A stretch of 8,679 bases of DNA from Dehalococcoidia bacterium (GTDB taxonomy: Bacteria > Chloroflexota > Dehalococcoidia > Dehalococcoidales > Fen-1064), in NCBI GenBank assembly GCA_011192055.1, contig DUES01000179.1:1-8679 (forward strand). The letters run 5' to 3'. Positions 1 to 6,159 of the stretch are shown one piece after another; positions within the stretch are counted from its first letter, which is position 1; each line of letters opens with the position of its first letter. A program made the position numbers and the translations under genes. Below the pieces are notes generated by a model that saw only the letters and a program-made list of their open reading frames with translations, did not search any database and was not told where the DNA came from.

Positions 1-442
1 CGGCAAGGAAGTCCTGGGCAGTACCGCCAATCACTATTACGGGTTTCCTGTCTTTGTATTCTTTCATATGGATACCTGCCCGGTAACCGACATCATCTTT
101 AACGAATATCTTTCCGCCCCTGGCAGATAGACCCAGGATATCCCCGGCGCGTCCGTGGATTACTATTTGCCCGTCATCCATGGTATTACCACAACCGTCC
201 TGGGCATTACCGAATACCTCGATTCTGGAACCTTTCATGAAGGCACCTAAATCGTTGCCCGGTACACCGTGAATTTCAATCTCCAATGACTGGTTCAGGT
301 TAGTGCCAATATATCTTTGCCCGTAGACGTTTTCCAGTATGACCTTACCGGTGCCCCCGGCGGCAAGACGCCGTACCTCCATATTGAGGTCTTTGTAATG
401 GAGACCTCTGGCATCAATCCTTACCGGTTCTTCAAGTTTCAA
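1..442 (-). CDS. Glutamate synthase GXGXG-domain subunit (GltB3-like), 3' end cut off by window
   Basis: This is the stand-alone form of the C-terminal beta-helix (GXGXG) domain of glutamate synthase large subunits, a structural domain packing against the synthase domain in the assembled enzyme. 147 codons are visible before the window edge; related stand-alone subunits are longer (about 240 residues, from memory), so the C-terminal part is missing. Residues 9-20 (IDARGLHYKDLN) match the conserved N-terminal motif of the family. Residues 59-123 carry glycine-rich turns (GVPGND, GNAQDGCGN, GRAGD, ARGGK). No ATG precedes the IDARG motif; the TTG at 442 gives an 8-residue lead-in, and the next ATG (residue 21) would delete the motif, so TTG is preferred. 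It lies 4 bp after the gltB2 stop and is surely co-transcribed and probably translationally coupled, since no strong ribosome site is seen. Similar domains occur in formylmethanofuran dehydrogenase subunit C, but the context decides for glutamate synthase. Confidence 0.88.
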   Translation of the reverse strand, partial: MKLEEPVRIDARGLHYKDLNMEVRRLAAGGTGKVILENVYGQRYIGTNLNQSLEIEIHGVPGNDLGAFMKGSRIEVFGNAQDGCGNTMDDGQIVIHGRAGDILGLSARGGKIFVKDDVGYRAGIHMKEYKDRKPVIVIGGTAQDFLA

Positions 443-446
443 CGTA

Positions 447-1952
447 TTATCTGCCCGCCATCCGTACCCCGAGAATATCAAGTTCCGTATCGGAAAGTCC
501 TACACCCCGTAAATGGAGCCTGTTTCCACGCAGGCTTTCCAGGGCGTTGATTCCCATGCCACCAAGCATATCTTTTATCTCCAGACTCCATCCGCGAAGC
601 AGGTTATACAACCTTCTGGCACCAATATCCGGGTTAATCCGCTTGGTTAACGCAAGGTCGGAAGTACAGATACCCCAGGCACACTTGCCTGTATGACACT
701 GCTGGCAGACATGACAGCCAAGGGCAATCAGTGCCGCAGTGCCGATATACACAGCATCCGCTCCCAGCGCAATTGCTTTTGCAACATCGCCACTGTTTCT
801 GATACCACCGGCTATTACCAGCGAGGCCTGATTGCGAATACCTTCCTGTCGCAATCGATTGTCCACCGAGGCCAAAGCTAACTCTATCGGAATGCCAACA
901 TTGTCACGGATTGCTTTCGGTGCTGCTCCTGTTGAACCACGTATACCGTCCAGGACGATAATGTCGGCTCCGGCACGTACCATACCACTGGCAATTGCCG
1001 CCGAGTTATGGACTGCGGCAATCTTAACCGATACCGGTTTGGTGTAATTAGTCGCTTCCTTGATAGCGTAAATAAGTTGCACCAGGTCTTCAATAGAGTA
1101 GATATCATGCTGCGGTGCAGGGGACAGCGCGTCCGTCCCCTCCGGAATCATCCTGGTCCGTGAAACTTCGGCACTCACTTTCTCTGCGGGCAGGTGTCCA
1201 CCAATACCCGGTTTTGCTCCCTGGCCAATCTTAATCTCAACAATGCGGGCCAGGTTCAAATAATCGGCATGTACCCCGAAGCGTCCTGAGGCTACCTGCA
1301 CAATAGTGTTATCTCCATACTGGTACAGGCTGGAATGCAGGCCCCCTTCACCGGTATTCCACATGGTACCAAGTGCCGCAGCAGCACGAGCGAGCGAGTG
1401 ATGCACGTTTAAACTGACGGCGCCGTATGACATAGCGGAAAATATAACCGGTAGTTCCAGTTTAACCTGTGGAGCCAGTTCCATATCCAGGCCAGCTTCC
1501 TCCGACCTCATCTCCACCCTGTCCGGCTTACGTCCCAGGTACGTAACCATCTCCATAGGCTCCCGTAATGGGTCAATTGATGGATTTGTCACCTGGCTGG
1601 CATTAAGGACCAGGTGGTCCCAGTAGATGCGGTAACCCTTATCATTACCCATACCCGTGAGAAGCATAGCCCCTCCCTCGGCCTGCTTGAAGATATCTTC
1701 AATTGCTTCCGGCGTCCAGTTTGCGTGCTGCCGGTAATCTAGCGGCTTGTGAGTGACCGTCAGTGCCTGAGTCGGGCAAAACGTAACACAGCGATGGCAA
1801 CCTACACAGTTCTCAGAACGACTCTTCACCTTATCATCGTCACTATCATAGTAGTGAGTGCCAAACGTGCACTGGTTAACACATACCTGGCACTGAATAC
1901 ATCGTTCCGGGTCGCGGATAACTTCGAATTTCGCCGGTAAATATGTCTTCAC
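447..1952 (-). CDS. gltB: Glutamate synthase, FMN-binding synthase subunit with N-terminal 2x[4Fe-4S] domain (archaeal-type GltB2)
   Basis: This is the catalytic synthase part of glutamate synthase: it reductively aminates 2-oxoglutarate to glutamate on FMN, using ammonia released by the amidotransferase subunit. The protein has 501 residues. Residues 18-28 (CIQCQVCVNQC) and 49-59 (CVGCHRCVTFC) form a two-cluster ferredoxin domain typical of archaeal-type subunits. The TIM barrel follows, with GEGG at 201-204, KIGQGAKPGIGG at 241-252 and the FMN-phosphate loop AGGIRNSGDV at 381-390. Cysteines 413, 416, 419, 424 and 429 lie where the [3Fe-4S] cluster of the family sits. The GTG at 1952 is chosen because a purine-rich GGGGGGAG site precedes it and the ferredoxin motif starts soon after; the frame stays open to 2237, but that extension lies inside hisF and lacks family sequence. 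The gene begins 10 bp after hisF and ends 4 bp before the GXGXG subunit. The amidotransferase and GXGXG domains, fused in ordinary bacterial GltB, are separate genes here. Confidence 0.95.
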   Translation of the reverse strand: MKTYLPAKFEVIRDPERCIQCQVCVNQCTFGTHYYDSDDDKVKSRSENCVGCHRCVTFCPTQALTVTHKPLDYRQHANWTPEAIEDIFKQAEGGAMLLTGMGNDKGYRIYWDHLVLNASQVTNPSIDPLREPMEMVTYLGRKPDRVEMRSEEAGLDMELAPQVKLELPVIFSAMSYGAVSLNVHHSLARAAAALGTMWNTGEGGLHSSLYQYGDNTIVQVASGRFGVHADYLNLARIVEIKIGQGAKPGIGGHLPAEKVSAEVSRTRMIPEGTDALSPAPQHDIYSIEDLVQLIYAIKEATNYTKPVSVKIAAVHNSAAIASGMVRAGADIIVLDGIRGSTGAAPKAIRDNVGIPIELALASVDNRLRQEGIRNQASLVIAGGIRNSGDVAKAIALGADAVYIGTAALIALGCHVCQQCHTGKCAWGICTSDLALTKRINPDIGARRLYNLLRGWSLEIKDMLGGMGINALESLRGNRLHLRGVGLSDTELDILGVRMAGR

Positions 1953-1954
1953 GG

Positions 1955-1963
1955 TCTCCCCCC
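1955..1963 (-). promoter_or_regulatory. Ribosome binding site of gltB2
   Basis: The minus strand reads TAGGGGGGAGACCGTG, so the hisF stop codon (TAG) runs directly into a purine-rich Shine-Dalgarno tract ahead of the GTG start at 1952. This supports the GTG start over any upstream in-frame codon inside hisF, and suggests that ribosomes ending hisF reinitiate on gltB2. Confidence 0.7.
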
Positions 1964-2730
1964 TACACCCTGACCGGTATATTCTGCGCAACCAGGTAGT
2001 TCTTGATGTCACGTATCGAGTATATTCCGTAGTGGAAAATACTTGCGGCAAGGACAGCATCTGCCTTACCCTGGACAAGAGCCTGGTAAAGGTCATCCGG
2101 TGTGCCTGCACCGCCGCTGGCAACCACCGGGACAGTAACTGCTTCCGAGACTGCACGCAGAAGCTCGGTATCATATCCCGTCTTGTGTCCATCCGCATCC
2201 ATACTGGTGAGCAGTATCTCCCCGGCACCCAGTTCAACTACCTCTTTTGCCCAGGCTACTGCATCCCTCCCGGTGGGTCTCTGTCCGCTGTAGACATATA
2301 CTTCCCATCGGGTTGGGCTGCTGCCGGCGATACGCCTGGCATCTATAGCTACAACAATACACTGACTTCCGAACTTGCAGGCGCCTTCGTATATCAATTC
2401 CGGATTTCGTACTGCTGCTGAGTTAACAGATATTTTATCGGCACCGGCCATGAGCATACGCCGCATATCATCGATGCCGCGCAGTCCGCCACCAACCGTT
2501 AACGGCATGAAGACCTGCTCAGCAACCCGTTCGACGACACTCACCATAGTATCCCGCTTCTCCGGCGTGGCAGTGATATCCAGGAAGACCAGTTCATCAG
2601 CTCCTTCTTCGTAGTAAAAACGGGCCAGTTCCACCGGGTCACCGGCGTCACGTAACTGGACAAAGCTGGTCCCTTTGACCACCCGTCCACCTTTTACATC
2701 CAGGCATGGGATAATTCTTCTAGTCAGCAC
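1963..2730 (-). CDS. hisF: Imidazole glycerol phosphate synthase cyclase subunit HisF
   Basis: HisF is the cyclase half of IGP synthase in histidine biosynthesis. It joins PRFAR with ammonia to give imidazole glycerol phosphate and AICAR; the ammonia normally comes from the class I glutaminase HisH. The protein is a complete (beta/alpha)8 barrel of 255 residues. The catalytic aspartates are D11 (in PCLDV) and D130 (in AIDAR), numbered as I recall them for Thermotoga maritima HisF when translation starts at the GTG at 2730. Gate residues R5, E46 and K99 are also matched. Phosphate-binding stretches VGGGL, SGGAG and AASIFH are present. A TTG at 2736 would add two residues; AAGGAG lies 10 nt before the GTG but only 4 nt before the TTG, so GTG is preferred. 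It overlaps the end of gltB1 by 11 bp and ends 10 bp before gltB2. Its place inside a glutamate synthase operon is unusual; nothing in the sequence suggests decay. Confidence 0.95.
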   Translation of the reverse strand: MLTRRIIPCLDVKGGRVVKGTSFVQLRDAGDPVELARFYYEEGADELVFLDITATPEKRDTMVSVVERVAEQVFMPLTVGGGLRGIDDMRRMLMAGADKISVNSAAVRNPELIYEGACKFGSQCIVVAIDARRIAGSSPTRWEVYVYSGQRPTGRDAVAWAKEVVELGAGEILLTSMDADGHKTGYDTELLRAVSEAVTVPVVASGGAGTPDDLYQALVQGKADAVLAASIFHYGIYSIRDIKNYLVAQNIPVRV

Positions 2731-3886
2731 CTGCAATACTCTCCTTGGTTAATACTGCCGCTTTTCTCACTATCTGCTGCTTCTTCAGTGGTGTTCCTAC
2801 CCTGGCGATAACCGGTTCTCCCCCTTTGGGTGTCCACACCCGGTCCAGGTCTGGACATATCAAGCGGATAGCAGATTCTTCTGAGGAAAGGTAAAGTACA
2901 TTACCCTTTTCCCCAACCGTTAACGGCCGCAATCTGATACGGTCGGTCAAGCCTATCATCCTTCCCTGGTGAGCTATTATCACCGTGAAGGGACCATTCA
3001 GGAGCAGACCGCCATATACCTGTCGAAGGGCCGTCAGCAGTTTCTGTTGTGCCGGAGACCTGCGCTTTATGTCATCCCAAAATGGGGGTGCTGCAATATC
3101 GGCAAATACCTCCATGGGTAAACCATGCTTGCGTATTACAAGGTCCACTGCATAAGCAATTACCTCTGTATCCGTCTGCATTGTGCAGTGGTAACCAAAT
3201 TGCTCCAGGTAACGCCGATTTGTGCCGTAGGATGAAATTTCACCATTGTGGACAACCGACCAGTCGAGGATACTGAAAGGGTGAGCACCTCCCCACCACC
3301 CGGGAGTATTGGTGGGAAACCGACCGTGCGCCGTCCATAAATAACCCTGGTATTGTTCCAGGCAGAAATGCCGGGCAATATCTTCCGGGTAACCGACACC
3401 TTTGAAGACCCCCATGTCCTTCCCGCTGGAAAACACGAAGACATCCGGTACGGTAGTATTCAGTTGCATAACCCGTTCAACCACGTAGTCATCGTCGGAC
3501 TGCTCCTGCCTGGTATGTGGGGCTACATCAATAAAATAACGCCAGACCAGGGGAGGCTCTTTGATATTCGGAGAAGGCTGTGCAGGTACCTCCTCTGCAT
3601 GTACTACCGTAAAAGAGTCATTAAGGAAATCTTCGGTCAGTTGCTTGCCCTGCCGACTGAGAAACATGACGTGCAGGGCGTACTGCTCGGGGTATTCGGG
3701 ATATATGCCATAAATGGCGAAGCCGCCACCAAGACCGTTTCCCCTGTCGTGCATGTTGGCAATTGCCTGGATAACCCCTTCGCCTGAGAACCTGGCTCCG
3801 GAGGTATCAATCGCACCGAAGATAGAGCACGCATCAATTACTTTGTCATCGCCATGAGGATTGTTTACCTGCTGTAAATTTTTCAT
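2720..3886 (-). CDS. Glutamate synthase class II glutamine amidotransferase subunit (archaeal-type GltB1)
   Basis: This Ntn-type (class II) glutaminase subunit hydrolyses glutamine and supplies ammonia to the GltB2 synthase subunit. The protein has 388 residues. The presumed nucleophile is C20 in ACSIFGAID, so a 19-residue leader must be removed to expose a free N-terminal cysteine, as in PurF and GltB. Other family motifs are SGEG near 34-37, NGLGGGFA near 50-57, [10 protein letters not shown] near 186-195 (the conserved Arg and Thr), HNGEI near 213-217 (oxyanion Asn-Gly) and QTDTEV near 237-242 (glutamine-binding Asp). The ATG at 3886 is chosen over the GTG at 3895 because AAGAGGTG sits 6 nt before the ATG and overlaps the GTG. 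A serine follows the nucleophile where many class II enzymes have glycine. It lies 15 bp after the FAD oxidoreductase gene and overlaps hisF. PurF is excluded by the lack of a phosphoribosyltransferase domain and by the neighbours. Confidence 0.92.
   Translation of the reverse strand: MKNLQQVNNPHGDDKVIDACSIFGAIDTSGARFSGEGVIQAIANMHDRGNGLGGGFAIYGIYPEYPEQYALHVMFLSRQGKQLTEDFLNDSFTVVHAEEVPAQPSPNIKEPPLVWRYFIDVAPHTRQEQSDDDYVVERVMQLNTTVPDVFVFSSGKDMGVFKGVGYPEDIARHFCLEQYQGYLWTAHGRFPTNTPGWWGGAHPFSILDWSVVHNGEISSYGTNRRYLEQFGYHCTMQTDTEVIAYAVDLVIRKHGLPMEVFADIAAPPFWDDIKRRSPAQQKLLTALRQVYGGLLLNGPFTVIIAHQGRMIGLTDRIRLRPLTVGEKGNVLYLSSEESAIRLICPDLDRVWTPKGGEPVIARVGTPLKKQQIVRKAAVLTKESIAGAD
2741..2746 (-). promoter_or_regulatory. 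Ribosome binding site of hisF, inside gltB1
   Basis: AAGGAG on the minus strand lies 10 nt before the GTG at 2730 and 4 nt before the TTG at 2736. It sits within the last codons of gltB1, so hisF is translated from a site embedded in the upstream gene and the two are likely coupled. The spacing favours the GTG. Confidence 0.6.
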
Positions 3887-3892
3887 AGTGTT

Positions 3893-3900
3893 CACCTCTT
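3893..3900 (-). promoter_or_regulatory. Ribosome binding site deciding the gltB1 start
   Basis: AAGAGGTG on the minus strand, 6 nt upstream of the ATG at 3886. The alternative GTG start (3895) lies inside this element and so could not use it, which fixes the start and hence the 19-residue leader before the catalytic cysteine. Confidence 0.75.
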
Positions 3901-3901
3901 G

Positions 3902-5221
3902 TTATGCAGTCACTGTTTCCCCAACTGCGACTGGCTCCGGCAATGGTTGTAACCAACGCTTTCGTATATCTTCCGGCAAGTCAACCAGACCGAAGTCCTC
4001 ACTAATCAGTGCTTCAGCAAAACCGTTAACTTCTATCCTGTTCTTCATCAGATTGTAAATAATACCGGAGCGCTCGATATCATCCGTAAATACCATACCC
4101 ACTACGACCCCGTCCCTGATTATGACCTTCTTCCTTTGATTTATCCTGTTATTGCACAAAACTGTGCAGCTCTCATCAGGCGGTACTGTTAAGCCTGCAC
4201 AGGTGATGGCAAGCCCGAAGTACTTCAGGGAATTCATCGAAGTGCCTCCAGCATACTCGGTATCCACTCCGGCCATGTTCAGGCCTGCAACTCTCCCCCC
4301 GAGGTATGCACCAGGCCAGACTGGAATTACCCGGTTCTCCCGGTGTACAAAGTCGTACGCTTCAGCAACATCACCGCAGGCAAATATACCCGGCACTGAT
4401 GTTTCCATGTGCCGGTCAACGATAATGCCACGGTTTATGTCGACCGCTGTCCCTGTGGCAAGCTCTACTCGCGGCCTGACACCGATAGCCATAATTACCA
4501 TATCGCACGGCAGGTATTGACCGCTATCCAGGGTTACACCGGTAACCTCACCGTCTGCAGAGCCTTCTATTGTACCGGCAGTATGACCGGTGATAATATC
4601 GACCCCTGCTCCCTTCATGGTCGTCTCTACCAGAACAGATGTCTCCGCATCAAGCATCACGTTCAGGACTCGTTCCTTCATCTCGACAACGGTGACATTA
4701 ACTCCCCTTTTAACCAGTGCCTCGGTAACACTGACACCGATAAGACCGCCCCCAATGACTACTGCCCTTACTTTCTTTTGCTTATGGTGCAACAGACGAT
4801 CAATTGCCCCGGCATCATCAAGTGTTGTAAAGGGAAAAACCCCGTTCAAGTCTATACCGTCTATCTGCGGGATGATTGGTGACCCGCCGGTAGCCAGCAG
4901 CAGCTTCTGCCATGCCAGTGTTGTGCCATCTGTCAGTTCCACGGTCCGGGTGCGGGTATCGATTCCGGTTACTTCTATGCCTGAGCGGAGAGTAATACCG
5001 TTCGTTTCGTAGAAATCAGCGGGACGATACAGCATTCTTTCCAAAGGACGCAGTTCCGAGAGGTGCTCTGCGATTAAGGGCCTGGAATACACGGGGTAGG
5101 GTTCATCAGATACAATAGTTACCGAACCGGAATCACCCACCCCACGGATAGCTTCAGCGGCCCCGATACCCCCGGCAGAGTTACCGATAATCAGATAATT
5201 TACCCGTTCCGCATTTACCAT
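3902..5221 (-). CDS. FAD-dependent pyridine nucleotide oxidoreductase, probable NAD(P)H-oxidising partner of glutamate synthase
   Basis: This is a 439-residue two-dinucleotide-fold flavoprotein of the NADH oxidase / nitrite reductase / rubredoxin reductase group. It likely oxidises NAD(P)H at FAD and hands electrons to the ferredoxin-like protein encoded just upstream, and so to glutamate synthase. Residues 9-20 (YLIIGNSAGGIG) form the first, FAD-binding fold. ATGGSP at 110-115 is the linking motif, GGGLIG at 157-162 the NAD(P)H fold ending in acidic E180, and GIFACGDVAE at 278-287 the FAD-ribityl motif. No CxxxxC or CxxC redox pair is seen, so it is not a disulfide reductase. The ATG at 5221 begins 12 bp after the preceding stop and places the FAD fold at the N-terminus. 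Ordinary GltD subunits carry an N-terminal Fe-S domain; here that role is a separate gene. As I recall, Thermotoga maritima has a comparable cluster. The NADH versus NADPH preference cannot be read from the sequence with confidence. Confidence 0.88.
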   Translation of the reverse strand: MVNAERVNYLIIGNSAGGIGAAEAIRGVGDSGSVTIVSDEPYPVYSRPLIAEHLSELRPLERMLYRPADFYETNGITLRSGIEVTGIDTRTRTVELTDGTTLAWQKLLLATGGSPIIPQIDGIDLNGVFPFTTLDDAGAIDRLLHHKQKKVRAVVIGGGLIGVSVTEALVKRGVNVTVVEMKERVLNVMLDAETSVLVETTMKGAGVDIITGHTAGTIEGSADGEVTGVTLDSGQYLPCDMVIMAIGVRPRVELATGTAVDINRGIIVDRHMETSVPGIFACGDVAEAYDFVHRENRVIPVWPGAYLGGRVAGLNMAGVDTEYAGGTSMNSLKYFGLAITCAGLTVPPDESCTVLCNNRINQRKKVIIRDGVVVGMVFTDDIERSGIIYNLMKNRIEVNGFAEALISEDFGLVDLPEDIRKRWLQPLPEPVAVGETVTA

Positions 5222-5233
5222 GCTATCGCCATC

Positions 5234-5689
5234 TCAACTGCTAATAAGAATATTCTCTTCCTGGTAAACAAGTGCCTCATTGGGACAGTTGGCAACACAT
5301 GCGGGGATGTCTTCACCACTGCAAAGGTCACATTTCACTATTCTGTGCTTTTCGGTATCAGGTCGTATTGCGCTAATGGGGCAGACGAGCAGGCAGGTCC
5401 AGCATCCCACGCACCTGTCTTCATCTACATCCACCATACCAGACACAGGGTCCCGGGTAATGGCACCCGTAATACATGCATATACACAATGGGCTTCCTC
5501 GCAATGCTGACAGCGTACCGAGAAAGCCAACGGACTTTTTGTTTCAATTCTCACCCTGGATAAGGGACGTGAATTCTCTTTTTTAAATGCCTTTACAGGG
5601 TCTCTGGAGTGGGATTGCTGCACCTGGCAATACACCTCACAGAGATGGCAGCCCATACAGACTTGTTCGTTCAGATATACTTTTTTCAT
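5234..5689 (-). CDS. Four-cluster [4Fe-4S] ferredoxin-like electron transfer protein (HycB/CooF family)
   Basis: This 151-residue cytoplasmic iron-sulfur protein has sixteen cysteines in four groups: 11/14/17/21, 60/63/68/72, 93/96/99/103 and 120/123/131/135. The pattern is that of HycB, CooF and DmsB-type subunits, which carry four [4Fe-4S] clusters as a wire between two redox enzymes. There is no Tat or Sec signal and no membrane segment. As first gene of the operon, 12 bp before the flavoprotein gene, it probably links FAD to the Fe-S/FMN synthase subunit. The ATG at 5689 is chosen because family members begin just before the first CxxCxxC. An upstream in-frame TTG at 5767 is rejected because that codon is part of the -35 box and would lie outside the transcript. 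The ribosome site is weak (TTGAGA). A link to another redox enzyme, such as an aldehyde oxidoreductase or hydrogenase, is possible, but none is in view. Confidence 0.9.
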   Translation of the reverse strand: MKKVYLNEQVCMGCHLCEVYCQVQQSHSRDPVKAFKKENSRPLSRVRIETKSPLAFSVRCQHCEEAHCVYACITGAITRDPVSGMVDVDEDRCVGCWTCLLVCPISAIRPDTEKHRIVKCDLCSGEDIPACVANCPNEALVYQEENILISS

Positions 5690-5707
5690 TAGTCTCAACC
5701 GGTCAGG

Positions 5708-5742
5708 ATAATACGGCAACCACCTTCCTATTGCCGTATTAT
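5708..5742. promoter_or_regulatory. Inverted repeat overlapping -10 box and start site: probable repressor operator
   Basis: Perfect 12-bp arms, ATAATACGGCAA (5708-5719) and TTGCCGTATTAT (5731-5742), are separated by 11 bp. The upstream arm covers most of the -10 hexamer and the other lies in the early leader. Since transcription should start close to the inner edge of the upstream arm, the RNA would contain only one complete arm, which argues for a DNA dyad bound by a dimeric regulator rather than an RNA hairpin. The position predicts repression. The regulator is not in the window and the motif is not one I recognise. Confidence 0.7.
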
Positions 5743-5767
5743 ACCCTGCGCTTAATATCCTTGTCAA
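5738..5767 (-). promoter_or_regulatory. Sigma-70-type promoter of the glutamate synthase operon
   Basis: The minus strand shows TTGACA (5767-5762), an 18-bp spacer, and TATAAT (5743-5738). Both hexamers match the housekeeping consensus exactly. Transcription should start near 5731, giving a leader of about 40 nt before the ATG at 5689. It is placed directly ahead of the six-gene operon. The start site is inferred, not observed. Confidence 0.85.
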
Positions 5768-5784
5768 CCCTTATTTTTACGACT

Positions 5785-5793
5785 ATTATACCA
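5785..5793 (-). promoter_or_regulatory. Possible second promoter, extended -10 (TGGTATAAT)
   Basis: The minus strand carries TGGTATAAT, an extended -10 element (TGN plus the consensus hexamer), about 47 bp upstream of the main -10 box. No good -35 hexamer is seen at the usual spacing. It could be an upstream start site for the same operon, or a chance match in AT-rich DNA. Confidence 0.35.
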
Positions 5794-5853
5794 TACCGTC
5801 CTTTCAGTTGCGTGATGTACTTAATATTTTTTGCGGTTACTTCTGTACTTCTT

Positions 5854-5865
5854 TTGCCGTATTAT
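5854..5865. repeat. Third copy of the 12-bp operator half-site
   Basis: TTGCCGTATTAT on the plus strand repeats the 5731-5742 arm exactly, 123 bp upstream. On the minus strand the two copies share an extended context: GNATAATACGGCAA followed by an AG-rich AAG stretch. It may be an auxiliary binding site for the same regulator, spaced for DNA looping, or a remnant duplication of promoter DNA. Confidence 0.55.
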
Positions 5866-5910
5866 GCCTGTCTTACTTTGATATTTTATACCGTCATGTC
5901 CTCTCAATCG

Positions 5911-5927
5911 GCCGGTTAATTACCGGC
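5911..5927. repeat. Short inverted repeat GCCGGT-N5-ACCGGC
   Basis: 6-bp perfect arms flank the AT spacer TAATT. The T-run on the minus strand precedes rather than follows the hairpin, so it does not act as an intrinsic terminator of the ABC operon, and no T-run follows it on the plus strand. ATTACCGGCA from its right half recurs at 6006-6015. It may be a protein binding site; the function is unknown. Confidence 0.35.
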
Positions 5928-6129
5928 AGGTAAAAAACACCTTCCATCTCCAAATTACGTAGTATATAAAAAGCCCTGTTCTGCAGATAATACGAAGAAT
6001 ATGCCATTACCGGCAAAGAAGAATTGAATGATTTTTACACCAGTTAAATGAGGGCGGTTAAACGGATGTGAAGTAATAGTGTCCCTGTTCAGTACTTCAG
6101 GTTCTCTTGAGCCTCACTGCGACCAGTTG

Positions 6130-6155
6130 CCCGCCTGACTACACCTGTCAGCAGG
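6130..6155 (-). terminator. Bulged hairpin just after the transporter operon, no T-tract
   Basis: Starting 4 nt after the dppF stop, the minus strand can pair CCTG+CTGAC with GTCAG+CGGG around a 7-nt loop, with one bulged G and one G-T pair. No run of T follows, so it is not a proper intrinsic terminator. It may mark the operon 3' end, protect the mRNA or act with Rho. Confidence 0.3.
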
Positions 6156-6159
6156 ACTG

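Larger units (their letters stand above)
5690..6159. other. Intergenic region between ABC transporter and glutamate synthase operons
   Basis: About 470 bp with no supportable coding sequence on either strand; open frames here are short and show no family motif. Base composition is visibly richer in A and T than the flanking genes, especially 5760-5900. The part next to the glutamate synthase operon (5690-5930) holds the promoter, the operator-like repeats and the octamer ATACCGTC at 5793-5800 and 5888-5895. The part next to the transporter operon (5930-6130) shows no clear signal, and no hairpin followed by a T-run was found. Confidence 0.75.

Noticed and set aside
1953..2237. Upstream extension of the gltB2 frame giving a 596-residue protein
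   Set aside because: The extra 95 residues overlap hisF and have no family similarity. A GTG with a purine-rich ribosome site sits at 1952 right before the ferredoxin domain.
3353..3787. 144-codon plus-strand open frame inside gltB1
   Set aside because: It is antisense to a well-supported gene and shows no recognisable motif or ribosome site. The other long plus-strand frames (for example 4152-4520, 4409-4882, 4590-5012 and 2032-2421) were rejected on the same grounds.
5690..5731. Riboswitch or attenuator in the glutamate synthase leader
   Set aside because: The predicted leader is only about 40 nt and contains just one complete arm of the dyad, too short for a known nitrogen-related riboswitch.
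5690..5767. Upstream TTG start for the ferredoxin-like gene
   Set aside because: The TTG is part of the -35 TTGACA and the extension covers the promoter. Family members begin at the ATG at 5689.
5587..5919. 110-codon plus-strand open frame across the intergenic region
   Set aside because: Its first third is antisense to the ferredoxin gene and the rest translates AT-rich regulatory DNA containing the promoter. No conserved motif.
5911..5927. GCCGGT...ACCGGC hairpin as intrinsic terminator of the transporter operon
   Set aside because: For minus-strand transcription the T-run comes before the hairpin and no T-run follows, so it does not fit a terminator.
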